NCBI GenBank assembly: GCA_036244855.1
Contig: BQKZ01004925.1
Span: 1 to 13,178 of the forward strand
Length of the DNA: 13,178 nucleotides
Reading direction: 5' to 3'
Source of the DNA: Temnopleurus reevesii
Taxonomy: Eukaryota > Echinodermata > Echinoidea > Temnopleuroida > Temnopleuridae
The notes under the pieces were generated by a model. That model was not told where the DNA came from. It saw only the letters and a list, made by a program, of their open reading frames with translations, and made no database searches. Both the position numbers and the translations under genes were made by a program. Shown one piece after another: positions 1 through 8,831 of the stretch. Each line of letters opens with the position of its first letter. Position 1 is the stretch's first letter.

Positions 1-7
1 TTTTCTA

Positions 8-10
<3 letters not shown>

Positions 11-54
<44 letters not shown>
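11..54. repeat. (CT)n microsatellite
   Basis: This is a perfect CT dinucleotide tract of 22 units at the left edge of the window. It is followed by a pyrimidine-rich tail (55-140) that recurs after the larger CT block at 811-877. Confidence 0.95.
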
Positions 55-57
<3 letters not shown>

Positions 58-77
58 TCTGTCTTTCTATACCTATC

Positions 78-140
78 TCTGTATGAGCCTCTCTTTCTTT
101 TCCTCTTTTTCCTACACCCACTATTTTCAAAATACATTTC
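78..140 (+). repeat. Direct repeat copy 1, partner at 811-877
   Basis: The segment begins TCTGTATGAGCCT, continues through CTCTTTTTCCTACACCC and ends near ACATTTC. The segment at 811-877 follows the same order (TCTGTATCAGCCT, CTCTTTTTCCTACACCC, ACATGTTTC) with scattered substitutions. Each copy sits immediately 3' of a CT array, so array and tail seem to have been duplicated together. Confidence 0.6.
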
Positions 141-420
141 ACTTCTTTCCCGAACATGAATACCGATTCTCTTTTTTAAATCAACAACCTGCTCTTTGCT
201 CAGATATTAAATCCAAGCAATCTATTTCATCCGCCTGTCTTTGGCACTAACATGTGTCTGCAGCAAACGACTAATCGATATTCAGCTGTCATGAATGGTC
301 AGGCGTTGTCCAACAGGATCGCAAACTTCACGATCACGTGATGCACAGGCCCCTCATTTTCCGGCCTTTGTTCGTACATTCACTTCTCCGACGCAACAAA
401 CCTTCATAAGCCTAGCTACC

Positions 421-815
421 CCCTACTCCCTTTCTCTCTTTCTCTCTTTCTCTCTTTCTCTCCCTCTCTCACTCTTTCTCCCTCTTTCTCTCCCCTCCCA
501 CTCTTTCTTTCTTTCTCTCTCTCTAACTCGCAATATCCTACCCTTCTATATGTCTATCCCCTCTCTCTCTCTCTCTCTCACTTTCTCTCTCTCTCTCTCC
601 CTCTCTCTCTCTCTCTCTAACTCACTCTCTTCTATGTTTCTATCTCTCTATCTTTCTAACTCGCGCTCTTCTATCTTCCTATCTCTTTCTCCTTTTCTCC
701 CTCTCTTGCTCTCTCCCCCTCTATATATACTCACTTTACTTTCTCTCTCTACTCTTTCTCCTTCTCTCTCTCCCCCTCTCCCCCCTCTCTCTCTCTCTCT
801 CTCTCCCGTCTCTGT
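421..815. repeat. Polypyrimidine (CT/CTTT/CCCT) low-complexity block
   Basis: About 400 bases consist almost only of C and T on the + strand, built from degenerate CT, CTTT and CCCT units. An open frame of 226 codons crosses it (295-975), but its product is almost entirely Ser/Leu/Phe/Pro from translated CT repeat, so I do not call a gene. Long mirror-like polypurine-polypyrimidine tracts can form triplex (H-DNA) structures, and CT arrays are often length-polymorphic. Both are family-level statements and were not tested here. Confidence 0.9.
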
Positions 816-877
816 ATCAGCCTATTTATTTATCTTTTGCTCTTTTTCCTACACCCCCTATTTCCCAAACATGTTTC
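811..877 (+). repeat. Direct repeat copy 2, partner at 78-140
   Basis: This is the second copy of the CT-array 3' tail described at 78-140, sharing the TCTGTAT(C/G)AGCCT and CTCTTTTTCCTACACCC blocks. Confidence 0.6.
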
Positions 878-975
878 CCCTAATTGATGTTATGCCTCGC
901 CTTCTGTATCTCCCCCTCTCTGTTTCTCTTAACTGGATCATTCGATCTTCATGCAAAACAATCAGATTAGATTGA

Positions 976-1660
976 ATTTCGAAAATTGATTATAAATTTG
1001 TGTAGCTTTATGCCAAAATACAATCGTTATCTTACATCTCAAACATTCTGCTTTTTAAACGTTTGAGTGCACACTTTTCTTCAAATAAGATATACTTTTT
1101 GAACACTTCAACACCAGTTATAATGAGATTTCCGTAGGCTTCGTGGACAGATACATCTATAGTTTCCGTCTAGCCATTATCATTTAATTGCATTATCTTT
1201 TATTGGATCACATGTGTTCTGAGTTTTCACATAAAAAAAATGAAAGAGTTGACAATGGTATCTTTCTTTTGAACTAAGATGATCTAATCTAATAAAAAAA
1301 GAAAGAAAATATTGACATTCAATATTCTGACATTCCCTTGTTAACGATAAGGCAATATAAGCAAGTACTTCTTGCCACTTGTCACCTACTCGCAACGTTT
1401 ACAAGACAATCTGAAGCTAAAATGATTATGATCATGATTTCTTAAATGGGACAATACCTCCCCTTGCTTGTTATCATAAATAAACACATGCGACCACAAA
1501 TGATTAGTCATGATCTTCAGCAGGAGAGAATAGATATTTGTGCCAAAAAAGATAATATGTTTCCTTATCCAATTTTGATGTTGTTTAAATCGATTCTTTG
1601 TGTGTTTTTATGTTCTATATATGTTAATTTATAATGTTTGTACATGTACAAGTATCTGTA
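976..1660. other. Intergenic, no gene recognised
   Basis: The sequence is AT-rich and unique-looking. Open frames here (71 codons on the - strand at 1180-1395 and 62 codons on the + strand at 1446-1634) lack recognisable motifs, biased composition or splice context, and I treat them as chance. A perfect 12-bp palindrome TGTACATGTACA lies at 1639-1650, just before the tRNA-like hairpin. Confidence 0.6.
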
Positions 1661-1661
1661 T

Positions 1662-1718
1662 GGGTAGAGGGCTCCGTGGTAGAGCAGTTACATTACTGAA
1701 TCGGACTACCCTCTACCC
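1662..1718 (+). repeat. tRNA D-arm-like hairpin, probable tRNA-derived SINE fragment
   Basis: A 10-bp perfect stem (GGGTAGAGGG at 1662-1671 and CCCTCTACCC at 1709-1718) closes a segment that contains a canonical-looking tRNA D arm. Its stem is GCTC/GAGC (1671-1674 and 1682-1685) around a 7-base loop CGTGGTA that contains the conserved GG. This also resembles an internal A box of RNA polymerase III. There is no complete anticodon arm, T arm or CCA-compatible acceptor, so it is not a functional tRNA gene. An (AAAT)n tail follows at 1741-1771, typical of short retroposons. The SINE reading is inference. Confidence 0.5.
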
Positions 1719-1740
1719 TTTATTCTCCTTATAATATGTT

Positions 1741-1771
1741 GTAAATAAAACATAAATAAATAAATAAATAA
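1741..1771 (+). repeat. (AAAT)n simple repeat, possible SINE 3' tail
   Basis: The sequence GTAAATAAAACATAAATAAA continues as AAAT units to 1771. It lies 23 bp after the tRNA-like hairpin and may be the retroposon tail. Confidence 0.7.
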
Positions 1772-2246
1772 TCTGCAGACAAAATAATATTCACGCCTCC
1801 TTTAACAATGTTTAAACTCCCAGTTGGTGATAGTTTTATTAATGTTTTACAGCTAATTTATAATTAAATGCAAGACCCTATTAATGTTATAAAACTGTTA
1901 CGGTAAATTGTGAGCCCGAGATGAAAGATTAACAAGCAGATTATTCATGAGGTCCTGTACACCATATACAGATTGAAAAAAAAAGATGCACACAATTATG
2001 ATTATGACGGGCATAAAACCACCCCGGCAAAAGAGCGCCAACTCACAAAATATTAGTAATACAATTTAGCGTCGCCTGCTTCGTGTGTATTAGATTAATC
2101 ACACCAAGGACGAATACATTTTCATAACTTCCTACATTTTCTTGTGCTCCTGATCCAGATAATAAGAATTTCTTGGCCAGTATTCTTCCATAATTTCACC
2201 TGTTGACTAACAGCATCTAAGATTTAGGGACAGCTAATCTTGATGA
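1772..2246. other. Intergenic, distal upstream of gene A
   Basis: No gene, repeat family or RNA was recognised. The sequence is AT-rich with no usable open frame. It may contain distal regulatory DNA for gene A, but the sequence alone gives no specific evidence of that. Confidence 0.5.
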
Positions 2247-2257
2247 TAATGGCATTA
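2247..2257. promoter_or_regulatory. TAAT-GGC-ATTA homeodomain palindrome, gene A upstream region
   Basis: This is a perfect P3-type palindrome TAATGGCATTA, 191 bp upstream of the gene A TATA box and flanked by GATA/TATC motifs. Paired-class homeodomain dimers bind TAAT-N2/3-ATTA, and Alx1 of sea urchin skeletogenic cells uses such sites. Similar palindromes stand upstream of genes B and C. Function is inferred. Confidence 0.45.
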
Positions 2258-2447
2258 TGATTATCACATTACGCGAAGGTGATTATGAATTCTAGTCTGG
2301 TTTGGCCAATTACTCACAAAAGAATACTAAGATACGCCTGCCTTACTCTGATCAGGTGATGAGTTATCATCAAATAATCTGTCAGGTAATATTCTTATGC
2401 TATGGCGTTATCCAATTTCCATGCAAATTGAGGATTCAGGAAATTTC

Positions 2448-2455
2448 TATAAAAG
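2448..2455 (+). promoter_or_regulatory. TATA box of gene A (TATAAAAG)
   Basis: A canonical TATAAAAG lies 127 bp upstream of the gene A ATG. Transcription would be expected to start about 30 bp downstream, near 2478, giving a 5' UTR of roughly 95-100 nt. Genes B and C have TATA boxes at almost the same distance from their ATGs (132 bp each), which supports the call. Confidence 0.75.
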
Positions 2456-2574
2456 AAAGTAATTTTTTTCAACTTTCCATCATAGTGTTTCCTGTGACAA
2501 ACAAACTTCGAAAAGTTTAAGTACAACCTAATTTTGTAATCTTGAAGAAGATATTCTGTAACTTCAAACTCATC

Positions 2575-4648
2575 ATGTCTTTTTCCGGAAAAATATTCGG
2601 TATCTTCTGCCTCATGTTTGGTAAGTGATAAAACAAATATTGATTATATTAATTCACCGAACAGAGTTTAGTAAATAGGTAAGAGAATTTGATATTTTCA
2701 AGTCCGAGGATTGACTATAGCTATCTCTTTTACGCTCTATAATATCAATAGTCTGGTATCACCATGTTCTCTTAGCAACCTACATGTTTTAAAATTGACT
2801 ATTGTAACAAAATATCAAATGTTTGTACATTACGACTGTCTTTAAAAAAAAAAAAAAGATCATTAGGCGTGGTTACAAGGGGAAAATGATTCGTCGAGGA
2901 CGGTTTATATAGAGCATGTTTCTTTCGTCCTTGATTATTTCGGCCTTGGTTCCCGAAAATGTCTTAAGCATCCACTGCCTAAAGCTCAAGTAAAGTTTTG
3001 GTAAAAGCGAATAATATCTCCTCAAAATATTTTCTTCAAATCTAAATGAAATAGAATAATCATAAATACCATGAATATATTTTACAAAAAGATTGCGTGA
3101 AATGTATATGAGTTTTGGTAAAGATATTAGGTGTACGAAAATATCTAGAGTCTTTTTTAAAAATAGAGTCTAACCATAAATAATAATTTTTAACAAAAGC
3201 AGAAAATGCTGAGTAAAACAAACAAAGTTTGAAGAAAATCAGACAAGTAATACAAAAAGTTAAGAATTTGTAAAGGTCATTTTTATGACATTGATATGAA
3301 TGTAATAAATGGTCAGTTTTGCACTTATGACGTCATCAGTTCCAATTTGTCTAAATATGTAAACATTCATAGCTTTCTTATTAGTTGTCCAATTTATCTC
3401 AAACGTTTTTTGTTCTGTTCATCTAATTTCTATGCTCATGTTGAAGAAATATTATTTTGGGGTAGACTCTCCTTTTAATCATATATGGTCTTTACACGCA
3501 CATAATTGGATGACAATTTCAGAAATGAACTTTTGTGTATATCTTTTGTTATCGTTCTCTGGCCAAATTCCGGAAACAATCTAGTGTATGCCCGATATTA
3601 CGGAGAGACGGCGCTAAATAAGACTTAACGGTTAGCACTCTAATTTATGTTTATATTTCAAGATAAACATCCCATATACTTCACAATTTCAATCTGCACT
3701 TAAACTATATTTGGGCTTTAACCATGAAAGGTTCTACAGCAAGTAAAAAAATCATAAGAGGGCTCCAAATACGAGAGTTAAAAATACGAAATAGAAAGAT
3801 AAGGGTCAACCCGATCTTATTAGAGAATGGGTGACATACTTTAATTTGCGTGGTTTCCTTATGTTTTGATTTCGTTTTTTTTTCTTGTATATTCAGTTTT
3901 GTCTTCAACAGCTTGACTAAGAATTTGCTTTGCTTGAAATAAGCATGAATATTATTAGCTATCAGGCAAGAAAAAAATCCTTATGATACCAACAAATGGA
4001 GTCCAAGCAGGCAATCTAAATAATTTTACTATTTTTTTTGCAAAACTATTGTTGAATACATAGATCCTTCATAATGCACAGACATCCGTCATTCATAATA
4101 TCAATACTTATTACTTCACAGTGTGCTGCATCTTGACAGAAGCAAGTCCAGGAGCATTAGGACGCAATGGAGCCCGCAAGCAAACCATCAACCAGCTTGT
4201 CCCGATGAACCAAGTTGCTGCCTCCCCCGACGCTCCCACAGCAGCCGCCGGCAACGAAACCGACGACGATATCGACAGCGTCAGCTCGGAATCAATGGAA
4301 TCATCCGAAACAGATGATATGGACAATGACGCTAATGACGACGCAGCTGGCGCTGCCGGTGCCGGTAACAACGCGGCTGCTACCGGTAACAACGCCGCCG
4401 GAGCAAACAACGCGGTGGCAGGGAACAACGCAGCGGCGGCCCCCGCAGGCGGTGCTCCTGCTCCAGCCCCGGCTCCTTTCGCGAGCGGTAACGCGGGAAT
4501 GGGAAGCGGGAATCGGGTGTTCGGCAAGACTTCGAGGAGTTCTGGGCAGAGTATTGGAATCGCCGTTGGAGTCGTTGGAGCAGTAGCTCTGGTGGTGGCA
4601 GGAGCTGTTATTGCGGTCAAGAGTAGAAGGCGTTCTACATTCAATTGA
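2575..4648 (+). CDS. P16-like small acidic type I membrane protein (gene A), two exons
   Basis: Join 2575-2620 and 4122-4648; 190 aa. Exon 1 encodes MSFSGKIFGIFCLMF plus one base before GTAAGT. The acceptor is TTCACAG|TG and the joined codon is GTG (Val16). Residues 1-23 or so form a hydrophobic signal peptide ending near LTEA|SPGA. The ectodomain has VPMNQV (about 42-47), an acidic Ser-rich segment (60-89; 14 of 30 residues Asp/Glu) with one N-glycosylation sequon (NET at 60), imperfect GNNAA repeats (about 94-122) and an Ala-Pro stretch (123-134). One Gly/Ala/Val-rich transmembrane helix (about 159-181) precedes the tail KSRRRSTFN. Basic residues after the helix predict a cytoplasmic C terminus. 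Exon 2 is much more GC-rich than its surroundings. The architecture matches sea urchin P16, a primary mesenchyme cell protein needed for skeletal rod growth. The splice model is firm because gene B shows the same one. The P16 name is inference; another acidic membrane protein family is possible. Confidence 0.8.
2621..4121 (+). other. Intron 1 of gene A (1501 bp)
   Basis: The intron has the donor G|GTAAGT at 2621 and a pyrimidine-containing acceptor ending TTACTTCACAG at 4121; it is phase 1. It is AT-rich, with a poly-A run near 2844-2857. No second gene was recognised inside: open frames at 3296-3478 (+) and 3705-3908 (-) have no supporting features. It is more than twice the length of the equivalent intron in gene B (638 bp). 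Confidence 0.8.
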
Positions 4649-4663
4649 TTCATTCCAGAACAA

Positions 4664-4669
4664 AATAAA
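4664..4669 (+). promoter_or_regulatory. Proximal AATAAA of gene A
   Basis: A perfect AATAAA lies 16 nt after the stop codon. Use of this signal would give an unusually short 3' UTR of about 35-45 nt, so the distal signal at 4795 is the more usual choice. Confidence 0.4.
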
Positions 4670-4794
4670 TCAAATTACGAACGACCGGTGACCTTTTCTC
4701 TCACTCAATGATTGCCACTGGTCTTAATTATACATGTGTTCATTTACTGTGATACATCTGGTATTTTTACTGTTTCAAACTTTTTTGATGGCTG

Positions 4795-4800
4795 AATAAA
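4795..4800 (+). promoter_or_regulatory. Distal AATAAA of gene A
   Basis: GCTGAATAAAG gives a canonical polyadenylation signal about 147 nt after the stop codon. It lies directly before an AAT-type simple repeat. This is the likelier transcript end, with a 3' UTR of roughly 165 nt. Confidence 0.55.
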
Positions 4801-4851
4801 GAATAATAATAATGATAATAACAATAAATAATAATAATAATAATAATAATA
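4801..4851. repeat. (AAT)n microsatellite
   Basis: An imperfect AAT/ATA array (with GATAATAAC interruptions) is followed by a cleaner ATA run ending at 4851. It sits inside the inverted repeat of gene A's 3' flank. Confidence 0.9.
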
Positions 4852-4890
4852 GCGATATTAATGGCACCGAAAGGGTCACCAGTCGTTCGT

Positions 4891-6545
4891 AGAGTCATGC
4901 GTACATCTACGCACAATTCTATCAGACACAACCCTGGTGTGTTTTAATAAAATAAACCCGAGTTTGGTTCGGTAAATTATAAGCATAAACATGATTTCAA
5001 TGGTACACTTGAGATTTCAGGAACAACGAAACGTATTTACAAAAAGTGTATTATTTCACAATAGCGCTTCTGCCAGCAGTTTCATGAGACATTATTTCTA
5101 ATGACGTTGTACAATCAGAACACAACTGATCTAAAGTAATTGTAAATGTATATTAAAGTAGCAGATATTTTTTGATTGAATTCGGATTCGGCTACATAGA
5201 ATACGATTGTAAAGTTATCGTAATTAATGAGGTAAAGAGCTCTACCGTGACGCACTTCATTCTTTTAAATCTAATTTTCTTCATTTCATTTCATATATAG
5301 TTTTCTTTTCTTTTCCATTCTACACAATTGGTGATAAACAAAAATGTGTCATTTTGATCGATGGGCTAAAAGATATCCACAAGAAGAAAAATTCAGTCAC
5401 GTATGATTACCTATACCATTCTAGAAAATTTGCTTTCATTATTTTTGTGACCATTTTTTCCTTTTATTTTTGAGTGTGGAAAGGAATATCAATATGATTG
5501 CAATCAATAAAAATTATATTTATACATAATATCACGAGTGTCTGAATCATTGAATGTTTGTACTGTTTGAGTAATAAATAATATTTTAGCAAAACAGATT
5601 TACGATCAAATCACATATTTGATCAAGTATTTGGCAGCCGATATTTCTCCAAATGAAAATCTAAGAATTTTAAGATGGTGGAAGTGTTGGTTGATTAATA
5701 TATCGATTGTTCGATTGAGTTGAGCAGATGAATAGGGGCAGGAGCCCGTCAAAAACATAGTTATAATACAGTCGTGTTGTGGTTGATAGTGTGACACCTT
5801 CATCTGCTTATTTGATAAAATCTCGATGTATGTCAAGCGTGTATTGAATTTATATTATGGTCTCAATTAGCAGAAATTTACATGGACCACGCATGGATCA
5901 TATCTTATGCAGTCGGCGTACGCACCAGCAATCGCAATGAACAAAATGAATAGAGAAATGTGACAACATAACCAACTTCATTCAACCCTTCACGATAGCA
6001 CCTTGATCATAAAAGAAAATAGCTACCCTGTTTATTCAGTGAACAAGTGCGACACAAGTTCGACATTTCTCCAGAGAATCAAAGGGAAGAAAAGTTCTTT
6101 TGCATGTATCTAGCTATCGTGAGTGAACAAATTATAGGCTAATACTGTCCAAATCCTTTGTCCCTCCTGCTCATTATGAATAACTAGGCACGTCCACATA
6201 GAATTTTCTGCGCATAGGAGCGTAAAATCAATTCCATTTGAACCATAATTTCTATGGATATTGCTCAAGTTCAAATCATTTTCAATTATTGTTTATTAAA
6301 TCAGACCAGAATGACCTACCCAGTATGCTTAAAAACAATTACAGTTTACCTTTCAGCGGCCCCAAATTGATATATATAACAACGACAAAAAGCTGTCGAT
6401 CAATGGAGTTTGGCGCCAGTTGTCCAAATGAAGCCAGCTTCCAGATATCCTTTTTCCTCAATGGGATTATGGCATTATGGAACTTAAGAGGTTAATGTAT
6501 TGCAGAACTTGATAAACGTTCACTTTCCATTACTTTGTGTCCTTT
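4891..6545. other. Intergenic, no gene recognised
   Basis: About 1.65 kb of AT-rich sequence lies between convergent genes A and B. Open frames at 5606-5836 (-, 76 codons) and 6238-6495 (+, 85 codons) show no domain, signal peptide or splice context and are taken as chance. Short inverted words (CACGATAG near 5991 and CTATCGTG near 6115) are visible but not collinear enough to define an element. Confidence 0.55.
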
Positions 6546-6716
6546 TAAGTCTGACTCGCACCTTTGCGTTTTAGCCTGTGTCGGCCTAGCATTTTTGTAA
6601 ATTTAAAAACGCTACCCGAGTGCACAGTAAACGCTTATCAGACGGTGGACTGACGTTCGGCCTGTGATTAAAGAACGTACGCTGAACGTCAGTCCACCGT
6701 ATGACCTGTGTCTTTG
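6546..6716. mobile_element. Foldback MITE-like element, copy 1
   Basis: This element resembles the one at 7811-8152 read in the opposite orientation. It starts after TA with a (G/T)ACTC(G/A)CAC...TTTGCGTTTT terminus and includes GCCTGTGTCGGCC. It contains an internal near-perfect hairpin (6642-6700) whose arms ACGGTGGACTGACGTTCGGC and its inverse match at 19 of 20 positions. The far terminal repeat is decayed or missing. There is no coding capacity, so it would be a non-autonomous DNA transposon. The superfamily is not identified. Confidence 0.65.
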
Positions 6717-7810
6717 TGCGTCCGGGCTGGGAGAGTTTCTAATTTTCAATCTAAATTTTGCCTGACATGTTTGTACGAATCCTCGATCATTCTCTGAAAA
6801 AAAATCATTTAAAACTCATCACTTCATTGAACAATTCGATAAATAATCACTATCCATCTTTTCTAATTTTATTCTGGAAAACAAATCTGAAATAAAAGTG
6901 AAACATTTTTAATCTGTAGATTAGATTAGCATTTGCAAATCAAAATAGATTATTAATATTATGATTTTTAATTCTTTTAGATTGACGTTTGAATCTGTGC
7001 TTGGATTAAGTTTTATTGTTAATCAACAACTTGTTTTAGGAAAAATTGATCTCCATGGATTTCAAATCATTAAAAAATCTAACTTGATGTTTAAATGATC
7101 ATCTAATCAAGAAATACATTTATAAATATTATATGTCTTCATAATTCCATACAGAAACAATTAACACTCTGCACAGTTCCACGATGTAGAGATATAAACT
7201 CCTCCATATCACTGACTTTTTTTTCTGTTGTTGACAGGATAAAAAACCTCGCTCATGTAAAAGTGTATGATATTTACACATGTAAGAATTCATGTAAAAG
7301 TTCAATGTAAGTACCATATCATACATTTCCATATATCTTACCAAATTAAGTATACTGCAGCCATTTATAATGACAGGGTATTCCGTTTAAATTCTAGCAT
7401 ATCCAATTTATTAAAAAATTATCGCTCCACAGTAGATTTACATTCTCATATGTCTGTCACATCATTTAACAATTATGTTATATTGCATACTATTTTTTCA
7501 CTCATTTTGTTATGGTTCTATTATTTTTGTTGTTGATGTTGTTTTTATTTTATACCTTGTATACTCTGCTCCCGCATTGTTTATCGTAGGTTTAGATGTT
7601 TGTAAATTATGCTTGTATTCATTATTCTGAGATGAGCATTAAAGTATGTTTATTCATAAAAAAATTGTATTTACAATTGTTAATTTTTAAGAGTTTTCTT
7701 GAGGATGATTGAAATAGATTACTTTTTAATCGCTCGAATTTAGAGAATATACACGAGGAGCATATTACACCAAAATACTTTCTAAGTTCATTTGATTTAA
7801 AGTGAATTTA
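6717..7810. other. Intergenic, no gene recognised
   Basis: About 1.1 kb of strongly AT-rich DNA. Overlapping open frames at 7129-7344 (-) and 7267-7536 (+) have no recognisable domain. The 7340-7650 part, with its ATTAAAG-containing end, has a feel of decayed transposon 3' sequence, but I cannot support any family assignment. Confidence 0.5.
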
Positions 7811-8152
7811 AAGGCCGACTCACACATTTGCGTTTTAAGCCTGCGTCGGCCCAGCGTCTTTGAAAATTAAAAACGCTCCCTAGCTGGGCCCCGTAACATA
7901 AAGGGTTGCGATTAATCGCTAATTTGATAGCGATTGATATCAATCGCAAGCCTATGGCAAATCATGTATTAAAGTTTGCAATTGATTGCAAAATCAAATT
8001 AGCGATTAATCGCAACCTTTATGTTACAATTCAAAGACGCGGGTCATACGGTGGACTGACGATCGGCGTACGCTCCTTGAGTGCAGGCCGAACCTCAGTC
8101 CACCGTCTGATCAGCGACACAGGCTAAAAACAAAAATGTGTGATTCAGCCTT
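7811..8152. mobile_element. Foldback MITE-like element, copy 2, with nested insertion
   Basis: Imperfect terminal inverted repeats of about 40 bp begin AAGGC(C/T)GA(C/A)TCACACATTT and run through GCCTG(C/T)GTCG. Both ends abut TA, consistent with a TA target-site duplication. An internal hairpin at 8048-8106 has arms starting ACGGTGGACTGA; the same arms occur in copy 1 at 6642-6700. The left half is interrupted by a different foldback (7893-8027). No transposase frame is present. It lies in inverted orientation relative to copy 1. Confidence 0.75.
7893..8027. mobile_element. Nested foldback element (135 bp) inside the copy 2 MITE
   Basis: Terminal inverted repeats GTAACATAAAGGTTGCGATT... extend about 36 bp per arm and differ essentially by one inserted G in the left arm. 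They continue through AATCGCTAATTTGAT into further ATTGAT/ATCAAT palindromic interior. The element interrupts the surrounding foldback, so it is the younger insertion or an independent acquisition. A GGGCCC motif directly left of it may belong to its terminus. No coding capacity; family unknown. Confidence 0.7.
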
Positions 8153-8204
8153 TACAATTTGTAGTCGGAATGCAATCCAAAACTGGATTGAAAATGCCAN
8201 GCAG

Positions 8205-8252
8205 AGTGGATAGGTGCGCTATATAAATTGCATCTATTATCATCTATTATAA
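8205..8252 (+). repeat. LINE/SINE 3'-tail remnant
   Basis: The motif GTGCGCTATATAAATT is followed by ATTATCATCTATTATA. It resembles the 3' end of the LINE fragment at 11060-11128 (GCGCTATAGAAAT followed by ATTATCATTATTATTA). GCGCTATAtAAAT ahead of an ATT-type repeat is a common end of CR1/L2-like retroelements and their SINE partners. An undetermined base (N) lies just upstream at 8200. Confidence 0.5.
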
Positions 8253-8566
8253 CCTTTAAAATTACCTTTTCAATCCAATTCAAATGAAGAATTATAATCA
8301 CCCAACCAATCAATTAGGCATAGCCAATCAAGCAATCAACAATGAAACAGAAAATAAATCTTCAAATATGCATATTTTAGTAGTTTATTTTTATACCACT
8401 AATTAACATGAAGTGAATACACAGATGAATAAATTAATGAATAAATGCATAAATAAAACTTATATAGTTATATTAAAGCACCGAGAAGGCACATATTTTC
8501 CTAACATTCGACTAAAGGTCATAACGTATTGCAGCATATTCATAAAGATATCTTAGTATACGGTTA
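8253..8566. other. Intergenic or distal 3' region of gene B
   Basis: The region is AT-rich with two CCAAT words (8305 and 8323) and imperfect GAATAAAT/CATAAATA repeats near 8426-8459. Read on the - strand, TTTATT at 8384-8389 is an AATAAA that could end a long gene B transcript (about 445 nt after the stop codon). No nearer canonical signal was found; CATAAA occurs a few bases after the stop codon. Confidence 0.35.
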
Positions 8567-8703
8567 ATGCCCCAGTCACATAGAAGCCCGGAGGCAACAC
8601 AATAAAATATTCACACAACTCTTTGTTAGTTCACAACTAAGTGACTCCGAGCAAAGAGTCGTGTTGAATCGTGTTGCTTCTGGGCTTCTATGTGACTGGG
8701 GCA
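8567..8703. mobile_element. Foldback element (137 bp), near-perfect palindrome
   Basis: Arms begin ATGCCCCAGTCACATAGAAG and match at about 32 of 34 positions between 8567-8600 and 8670-8703. Pairing resumes inside (ATTCACACAACTCTTTG with CAAAGAGTCGTGTTGAAT), so nearly the whole element folds into one hairpin. There is no coding capacity. The target-site duplication is not clear. It differs from the two other foldback families in the window. Confidence 0.75.
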
Positions 8704-8831
8704 TGTACGTTGACTCGTAATACACATCCCTTCATATCTGCACTAATACGATTTTTGCTCTATCCTTCGACACGTTTCCTGACCTATTCAATACACTGGG
8801 TATAATATTAAATGAATGTAGGTTTATGTGC

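Larger units (their letters stand above)
4677..4890. repeat. Inverted repeat pair enclosing the gene A 3' region
   Basis: Arms at 4677-4697 and 4870-4890 are inverted copies matching at 19 of 21 positions (shared core ACGAACGAC and GGTGACC). They begin 28 bp after the stop codon and enclose the distal AATAAA (4795) and the AAT microsatellite. No convincing target-site duplication flanks them, so this may be a degenerate foldback insertion or an RNA-level stem. Confidence 0.6.

Noticed and set aside
295..975. 226-codon open frame on the + strand
   Set aside because: The product is almost wholly Ser/Leu/Phe/Pro from translated CT repeat; no domain, no splice context, and the frame is an artefact of low-complexity DNA lacking stops.
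1662..1718. Functional tRNA gene
   Set aside because: Only the D arm is present; no complete acceptor, anticodon or T arm.
4111..4653. 180-codon antisense frame over gene A exon 2
   Set aside because: It mirrors the Ala/Gly/Pro/Thr-rich exon on the opposite strand. The + strand frame has a signal peptide, splice sites, a transmembrane helix and a paralog; the antisense has none.
4123..4663. Other frames over gene A exon 2 (4123-4317 +, 4215-4586 +, 4301-4663 -)
   Set aside because: Shadows caused by GC-rich codon composition, with no match to gene B.
5953..6125. Possible inverted repeat (GAGAAATGT and CACGATAG words)
   Set aside because: The matching words are not in collinear order on the two arms, so they do not form an element.
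7267..7536. 89-codon hydrophobic-ended frame
   Set aside because: No recognisable motif and a composition expected of AT-rich DNA; it overlaps another chance frame on the opposite strand.
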